Shown: positions 59,855-64,000 of the stretch, piece after piece
Layout: the number at the start of each line of letters is the position of its first letter
Position numbering within the stretch: position 1 is the stretch's first letter
Origin: Acidovorax delafieldii
Lineage (GTDB): Bacteria; Pseudomonadota; Gammaproteobacteria; Burkholderiales; Burkholderiaceae_C
Assembly (NCBI GenBank): GCA_002377855.1
Contig: DFQQ01000013.1
Location: 62,001 to 126,000, forward strand
Direction of reading: 5' to 3'
Length of the DNA: 64,000 nt
Translations under genes and position numbers: made by a program
The notes under the pieces: generated by a model
Databases searched by the model: none
What the model saw: only the letters and a program-made list of their open reading frames with translations
Told to the model about the DNA's origin: nothing

Positions 59855-60351
59855 TGCACAACCCCAAAGACCAATACGACACCGAAGCCATGAGCCTTGC
59901 CGCCCCTGCGCCCGGCAGTGACGACCAGGAGCCCGCAGCTACTGCAGAAGACGGTGATCTGGATGACCTGTGCGAGCGTTGGGTGAGCTGGTGCAGCACC
60001 AGGCGCTTTTACGCGCCCGCGCCCAACTACGTGAACATCCTGGGCCAGATGAGCGGAACCACAAAGCCCGTGCGGCCCAATGGACCTGACGCTGCCAACA
60101 GCCCCGAAATCATGGCCCTGCACCTTGCCTACCTGGGCCAGCCCGACGCGCTGGACAAGAGGGTGTTTGAGCTGTACTACGTACACCGAATCAGGCCCAT
60201 CAAACGCGCGGCGGATGCGCTGCAGATATCGCGCAGGCACTTTTACACGGTGCTGAGAGACTTCCGGCGCCGCCTTCGCATGGCATCCAAAGGCATCCTG
60301 GCTGGCAATGAAGCGGCGCGCGATGCGCTCCCGCATTTCACTCCGAACTAG
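59854..60351 (+). CDS. HTH protein with sigma-region-4-like motif
   Basis: 165 residues. The acidic N-terminus is followed by DKRVFELYYVHRIRPIKRAADALQISRRHFYTVLRDFRRRL, a helix-turn-helix of the kind found in phage Q-like antiterminators and sigma region 4. It overlaps the large terminase stop by one base (TGATG). A position between terminase and head genes is unusual for a Q-type regulator. Confidence 0.6.
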   Translation: MHNPKDQYDTEAMSLAAPAPGSDDQEPAATAEDGDLDDLCERWVSWCSTRRFYAPAPNYVNILGQMSGTTKPVRPNGPDAANSPEIMALHLAYLGQPDALDKRVFELYYVHRIRPIKRAADALQISRRHFYTVLRDFRRRLRMASKGILAGNEAARDALPHFTPN

Positions 60352-60385
60352 CCCCGTTAATGCGTCTGCGTTGCAAAGTCAAAGC

Positions 60386-60417
60386 CTATTTTGTGATCCA
60401 TTTAGATCACAAAATAG
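60386..60417. promoter_or_regulatory. Perfect 13-bp inverted repeat
   Basis: CTATTTTGTGATC (60386-60398), 6-nt loop, GATCACAAAATAG (60405-60417). It resembles a CRP site but has a 10-bp spacer between TGTGA and TCACA instead of 6. It could be a regulator site or a hairpin. Confidence 0.55.
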
Positions 60418-60526
60418 CACTCGCCAACACATCACACTTTGGCCCAAAATTGACCCCAATTCAGGTAGGTCTCAAAACTCCGCCAGCCTGAAACCACACC
60501 AACCACAGCGCTCTGTTGTGCAGCAT

Positions 60527-60563
60527 GCCCCCGGCAGCCGAAAGGCTCCGGGGGCTTTCTTTT
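60527..60563 (+). terminator. Rho-independent terminator before the head genes
   Basis: GCCCCCGG (60527-60534) pairs with CCGGGGGC (60548-60555), followed by TTTCTTTT. It lies 14 bp before the next gene, so head genes may depend on antitermination. Confidence 0.75.
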
Positions 60564-60576
60564 GGGGCTTCCATAC

Positions 60577-61311
60577 ATGCTTGAAATTCGCCGCAGCGGC
60601 AACATGGCCGATGTGATCGCATCGGTGCGTGACGTGCCAGCTCGCCTTGTGCCGTACGCCGTATCTACGGCGCTCACGCGCGCTGCGCAGCATGCTGCCA
60701 AGATCGAGCTGCCCGCTGAGATGCGCTCCGTGTTCGGCAACCCAGTGGCCTACACCCTCAACTCGCTGCGCATTGAGCCAGCGACCAAAGACACATTGAG
60801 TGCGCGGGTGATGGTCAAAAACAGTGCTGCGGGCGTTGCGCCTGAGAACTTTCTGTTTCCCCAGGTCGAAGGCGGTGACCGCAAGCACAAGCGTGCCGAG
60901 GCCGCCATGCGCTACGCCGGGGTGCTCGGCGCCGGGCAGTTCGCCATGCCCGGTAAGGGCTTGTCGCTGGACGCAAACGGCAACGTGAAAGGGGCGGAAG
61001 TCCGCACCATCCTCGGTGCTCTCAAAAACATTCGTGGCGGCGTGGGCGCCAAAGGTCAGAAGGCCGGGCGTGGACGCAAGCTGGCAAACGACCTGTTTGT
61101 CGGAAAGCCCAACGGCGGCAACCGGCCAGACGGCATCTGGCGCCGCGAGGGCAAGCGCCTGCGGTCGCTCTTCATCTTCACGAACGACGCGCCCGACTAC
61201 AGCAAGCGCCTGGATTTCACGGGTGTGGTGCAGCGCGTTGCGCTGGAGCGCTTTCAGCCGGAGTTTGAGAAGGCCATGGCTGCCATGCTGGCGCGTGGGG
61301 GGCAGGCATGA
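60577..61311 (+). CDS. Probable phage structural protein
   Basis: 244 residues from ATG 60577 (60604 is also possible). Contains SVRDVPARLVPYAVSTALTRAAQHAAKIELPAEMRSVFGNPVAYTLNSLRI and a Gly/Lys-rich middle. It looks like the minor tail protein Z or gp10-like head-tail group, but I cannot assign a family firmly. It overlaps the next small gene by 4 bp (ATGA). Confidence 0.6.
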   Translation: MLEIRRSGNMADVIASVRDVPARLVPYAVSTALTRAAQHAAKIELPAEMRSVFGNPVAYTLNSLRIEPATKDTLSARVMVKNSAAGVAPENFLFPQVEGGDRKHKRAEAAMRYAGVLGAGQFAMPGKGLSLDANGNVKGAEVRTILGALKNIRGGVGAKGQKAGRGRKLANDLFVGKPNGGNRPDGIWRREGKRLRSLFIFTNDAPDYSKRLDFTGVVQRVALERFQPEFEKAMAAMLARGGQA

Positions 61312-61556
61312 CTACCACACCAGAGCTGACGCCATTGGAGCAGGCCCGGCAGCGCCTGGCGAACTACCTGCAGGCAGAGACCCGCATCTTGCAGTCGCAG
61401 GAATACGCCGTGGGGCAGGGCGGCACTGCCCGCCGCAACCGCCGTGCAGACCTTGAACAGGTGCAGGCAGGCATCAAGGCCACACAGGCCGAAATCGCCA
61501 CCTTGCAGGCAGCCCAATCCGGCGCACGCCGCGTCACTTACCTGCGCCCTCGCTGA
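61308..61556 (+). CDS. Small DUF6148-like head protein
   Basis: 82 residues, helical: LEQARQRLANYLQAETRILQSQEYAVGQGGTARRNRRADLEQVQAGIKATQAEIATLQ. A gene of this size and pattern commonly sits before the lambda-family portal gene, in the gpW (head-tail joining) position. Direct gpW homology is not claimed. It is followed by the portal gene after 2 bp. Confidence 0.7.
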   Translation: MTTTPELTPLEQARQRLANYLQAETRILQSQEYAVGQGGTARRNRRADLEQVQAGIKATQAEIATLQAAQSGARRVTYLRPR

Positions 61557-61558
61557 TC

Positions 61559-63211
61559 ATGACCATGAACTTCCTCGATCGCGCAATCCACCAGGTGGCC
61601 CCCGCTTGGTCCGAAAAGCGCCAAGCAGCTCGCGCCCGTGTGGATATGCTGCAGCAGCTCGACAAGCTCATGCCTGGCGCAGACGCATCTGCCAGCATGG
61701 GCGGCGGCGAAGGTGGTGTATTCGGCAACCCCAGCGTTGCCGGGGGCCGTTGGTGGCGCACCACCCCGCGTGACGCTCGCTTTGACACTCTGCGCCACCT
61801 GCCTACGCAGCGCGGCGCCTCGCGCGAATTGGCACGCACCAGCCCCATCGCTGCGGGCGCCATCAATACCAACATTGACCGCGTGGTCGGCACCGGGCTG
61901 GCGCTCAGTGCGCAGCCCAGTCTCACCATCCTGGGCTGGGAGGCTGACCAGGCCGCCGAGTGGAAGGCCCGCTACGTTCAGCCCGAGTTCGGTCTCTGGG
62001 CAGACAGCACAGAGTGCGACATCGAGCGCACGCTCAACTTCTACCAGCAGCAAGCCCTGGTGCTGCGCGGTGCACTGGAGAGTGGCGATTGCTTCACGCT
62101 CATGCCCGATGGCGAGCGCACATCCACCATGCCTTACCGCCTGCGCCTGCAGGTGTTGGAGGCTGATCGCGTGGGTAACCCGCTTGGCGCCGTGGATAGC
62201 GCTCAGATGGCGGGCGGAATCCGCTTCAACAGCGGCGGCGCCCCTGAGGCTTGCTTTCTGTATGACCAGCACCCAGGCGGCTACATCCCCGGGCTCAATG
62301 CCAAGGGCATCTACTCGGGCCAGTGGGTGGATTTCGTAGGCCGCAGCGGCCGTCGTCGCATCCTTCACCACTTCCGCAAGCTGCGCCCTGGCATGCCGCG
62401 CGGCGTGCCTTACCTGGCGCCCATCATCGACTGCATCAAGCAGATTGCCCGGTATACCGAGGCCGAGATCATGGCCGCTGTCGTCACGGCCTACCTCACC
62501 GTCTTCATCGAAACCCCCACCGGCAGCGCTGCGCCCGTTTTTGGCGCAACAGCTCCAGGCGCTGGTGGCATCGGCGACGAAATCGGCCTGGGCATGGGCG
62601 CAGTCGTCGGCCTGGCACCTGGCGAAAAGCCACACACGGTCAACCCTGGGCGTCCCAACCCTAACTTCGAGCCCTTTATCTTGGCGGTCATCAAGCAGAT
62701 GGGCATCGCCCTCAGCATCCCTTACGAGTTGTTGGTCAAGCAGTTCAACAGCAGCTACAGCGCCAGCAAGGCTGCGCTGCTCGATGCCTGGGTGTACTTC
62801 CGGGGCGTGCGCATGTGGCTTGGCCTCAGCTTCTGCCAGCCTGTGTTCGAGACCTGGTTCACCGAGTCCGTCGCCATTGGTCGCATCCCCGCTCCAGGCT
62901 TCTTCGCCGACCCGCTTTTGCGCTGGGCATACACCCGCGCCGCGTGGCCTGGTGACAGCATGGGCTCGATCAACCCGAAAGACGAAGTGGCGGCGTACGC
63001 CGCAGCCATCGACGCTCGCCTGATGACCCGCGAGCGTGCCGAGTGGGAGCTGTTCGGCACCGACTGGAACGAGACCTACGGCCAAAAGCTGGCTGAGTTC
63101 GACCGCCTTATCAAAGACGGTATGCAGCCCACGCCAAAAGCAGGGGCCGCTGCTCCTGCAAACCCAAAGCAACCGCCCGTTGACCCTGCGAGCCCAGAGG
63201 ATGCGGCATGA
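61559..63211 (+). CDS. Phage portal protein, lambda family
   Basis: 550 residues. Typical pieces are WWRTTPRDARFDTLRHLPTQRGASRELARTSPIAAGAINTNIDRVVGTGLAL, LRLQVLEADRVGNP, HHFRKLRPGMPRGVPYLAPIIDCIKQIARYTEAEIMAAVV, and IPYELLVKQFNSSYSASKAALLDAW. The portal forms the ring through which DNA enters the head. It overlaps the next gene by 4 bp. Confidence 0.95.
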   Translation: MTMNFLDRAIHQVAPAWSEKRQAARARVDMLQQLDKLMPGADASASMGGGEGGVFGNPSVAGGRWWRTTPRDARFDTLRHLPTQRGASRELARTSPIAAGAINTNIDRVVGTGLALSAQPSLTILGWEADQAAEWKARYVQPEFGLWADSTECDIERTLNFYQQQALVLRGALESGDCFTLMPDGERTSTMPYRLRLQVLEADRVGNPLGAVDSAQMAGGIRFNSGGAPEACFLYDQHPGGYIPGLNAKGIYSGQWVDFVGRSGRRRILHHFRKLRPGMPRGVPYLAPIIDCIKQIARYTEAEIMAAVVTAYLTVFIETPTGSAAPVFGATAPGAGGIGDEIGLGMGAVVGLAPGEKPHTVNPGRPNPNFEPFILAVIKQMGIALSIPYELLVKQFNSSYSASKAALLDAWVYFRGVRMWLGLSFCQPVFETWFTESVAIGRIPAPGFFADPLLRWAYTRAAWPGDSMGSINPKDEVAAYAAAIDARLMTRERAEWELFGTDWNETYGQKLAEFDRLIKDGMQPTPKAGAAAPANPKQPPVDPASPEDAA

Positions 63212-63642
63212 CGGAGAAGACCATATCTGCCGAACAGGTGGCGATTTTGGCTGATCGCGTCGACACCCTCATCAGCAACCACTCGAAGATCGAGGGTCTG
63301 ATACTGGGCATCAGCAGCCAGCAGAGCACATTGAGCGGCAATCTGGCCGTCTACCAAGAGCGCCTTGCCGCACTGGACGTAGGCCAAAAGCGGCTCTTCC
63401 AGCTTTCGGACGAACACGGGTCGGCGCTCGACCACATCACCACAGACGTGAAGGTTCACAGCTGGACATGGAAGCTGGTGGGCGTCATCGCGATGTCGTC
63501 TCTCGGCTTGGTCGGATGGGCTTTTGGCGAGTTGCGCGCCCTACAGGCCACTGATAACCGTCACGAAAACCGCCTTGCAATTCTCGAATTCGTTGTGGGC
63601 GGCAGGTCCGCCCCCAAGCCACCCGAAGGCAACAAGCCATGA
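63208..63642 (+). CDS. Coiled-coil protein with one membrane segment
   Basis: 144 residues. A coiled-coil N-terminal half (ADRVDTLISNHSKIEGLILGISSQQSTLSGNLAVYQERLAALD) is followed by one hydrophobic segment (LVGVIAMSSLGLVGWAFGEL) and a short tail. It lies between the portal and protease genes. Its function is unknown, and a holin-like role is not supported by position. Confidence 0.65.
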   Translation: MTEKTISAEQVAILADRVDTLISNHSKIEGLILGISSQQSTLSGNLAVYQERLAALDVGQKRLFQLSDEHGSALDHITTDVKVHSWTWKLVGVIAMSSLGLVGWAFGELRALQATDNRHENRLAILEFVVGGRSAPKPPEGNKP

Positions 63643-64000
63643 CACTCCTCGACCTCATCACTGGCGTGTGGGCCATCGAGCCCGACAAGCTGCGCGAGAT
63701 CCAGGCGATCTACGCCACCCACCTGCGCGGCGAAAAAATCGATATCGCCGCACTGGAGGCTCGCCTCGGTCGCCCGCTCGCCAACGAACAGCAGGCTTAC
63801 ACGGTTGAGCCTGGGGGTGTGGCTGTGCTGCGCATGTCAGGCGTGATCGCACCCAAGGCCAACCTGTTCATGCAAGTCAGCGGTGGCATGAGCACTCAGA
63901 TGGCCACCAAGCAGCTCGAAAGCTCCACTGCAGATCCAAGAGTGCGCTCCACCATCCTCGCGCTTGACACGCCTGGCGGTAACGTAATCGGCACGCCCGA
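63639..64000 (+). CDS. S49-family phage head maturation protease, N-terminal part
   Basis: Open to the window edge; about 120 residues visible. The start TLLDLITGVWAIEPDKLREIQ is followed by GGVAVLRMSGVIAPKAN and the S49/SppA-like LALDTPGGNV. In lambda-like phages this ClpP/S49 protease follows the portal and processes the capsid. The catalytic Ser lies beyond the window. Confidence 0.9.
   Translation, partial: MTLLDLITGVWAIEPDKLREIQAIYATHLRGEKIDIAALEARLGRPLANEQQAYTVEPGGVAVLRMSGVIAPKANLFMQVSGGMSTQMATKQLESSTADPRVRSTILALDTPGGNVIGTP

Larger units (their letters stand above)
41203..64000. mobile_element. Lambda-like prophage, left and central part
   Basis: Starts at or within the tRNA-Arg gene with an integrase. 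It contains a leftward early operon, an immunity region with divergent regulators and shared operators, a replication block, terminase, portal and protease genes, and continues past the right edge. Module order and the GpA-terminase/lambda-portal pair fit a tailed phage with lambda-like head genes. The right attachment site is not in the window. No inactivating frameshift was noticed in the major phage genes, so it could be inducible (inference). Confidence 0.93.

Noticed and set aside
60386..60417. CRP/FNR site
   Set aside because: TGTGA and TCACA are 10 bp apart instead of 6, so it does not fit the consensus; kept only as an inverted repeat.
61538..63172. Open frame of 544 codons on the minus strand
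   Set aside because: Shadow of the portal protein gene.

Overview
The window is GC-rich DNA of a betaproteobacterium. The family is most likely Comamonadaceae (Acidovorax-like). This rests on the housekeeping gene sets (hrcA/nadK/recN/rapZ, mutM-GTPase-mutY, prs-tRNA-Gln-ispE-lolB) and on two families of dispersed intergenic repeats that I associate with that family. The genus is an inference and was not tested by any search.

Positions 1 to about 41200 are ordinary chromosome. From left to right they hold: the end of aspS; a CsgG-like lipoprotein; nudB; a response regulator with TPR repeats whose phospho-acceptor Asp is replaced by Glu; an EEP hydrolase followed by a ClsB-type cardiolipin synthase; folE tightly followed by a BLUF blue-light sensor; transporters and small metabolic genes (EamA, DUF429, LysE, histidine phosphatase, MOSC, AhpD-like with a divergent AraC regulator, TPR protein, YdgA-like, amidase); a complete peptide-type ABC importer (two permeases, two ATPases, one binding protein); a YfhL-type ferredoxin; pth, rplY, prs, tRNA-Gln, ispE, lolB and a secreted TPR protein; mutM, a dynamin-like GTPase and mutY; rapZ, recN, nadK and divergent hrcA; a CAU-anticodon tRNA; and tRNA-Arg(ACG).

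From tRNA-Arg to the right edge the window holds the left and central part of a lambda-like prophage. The tyrosine integrase lies next to tRNA-Arg, so the attachment site is probably the tRNA 3' end. A leftward operon of about 16 overlapping genes runs from 49579 to 41262. It holds many tiny genes, a 720-residue ParB-like protein, an ASCH protein, a Gp37/Gp68 (DUF5131) protein, an excisionase-like protein and the integrase. A compact immunity region (49600-50960) has divergent repressor and Cro-like genes. Four copies of the palindrome ATCCA-N3-TGGAT sit on the inferred leftward and rightward early promoters.

The rightward operon carries a CII-like regulator, a Toprim primase and a DUF5906 primase-helicase. 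It is followed by a 226-bp mirror-symmetric array of TTACGCG repeats around a GT-rich centre, which is a strong candidate replication origin. Next come the packaging and head genes: small terminase, a cytosine methyltransferase with five internal repeats, GpA large terminase, an HTH protein, a probable structural protein, a small DUF6148-like head protein, the portal, a coiled-coil membrane protein, and an S49 head protease cut off by the window edge. The right prophage end, tail and lysis genes lie outside the window.
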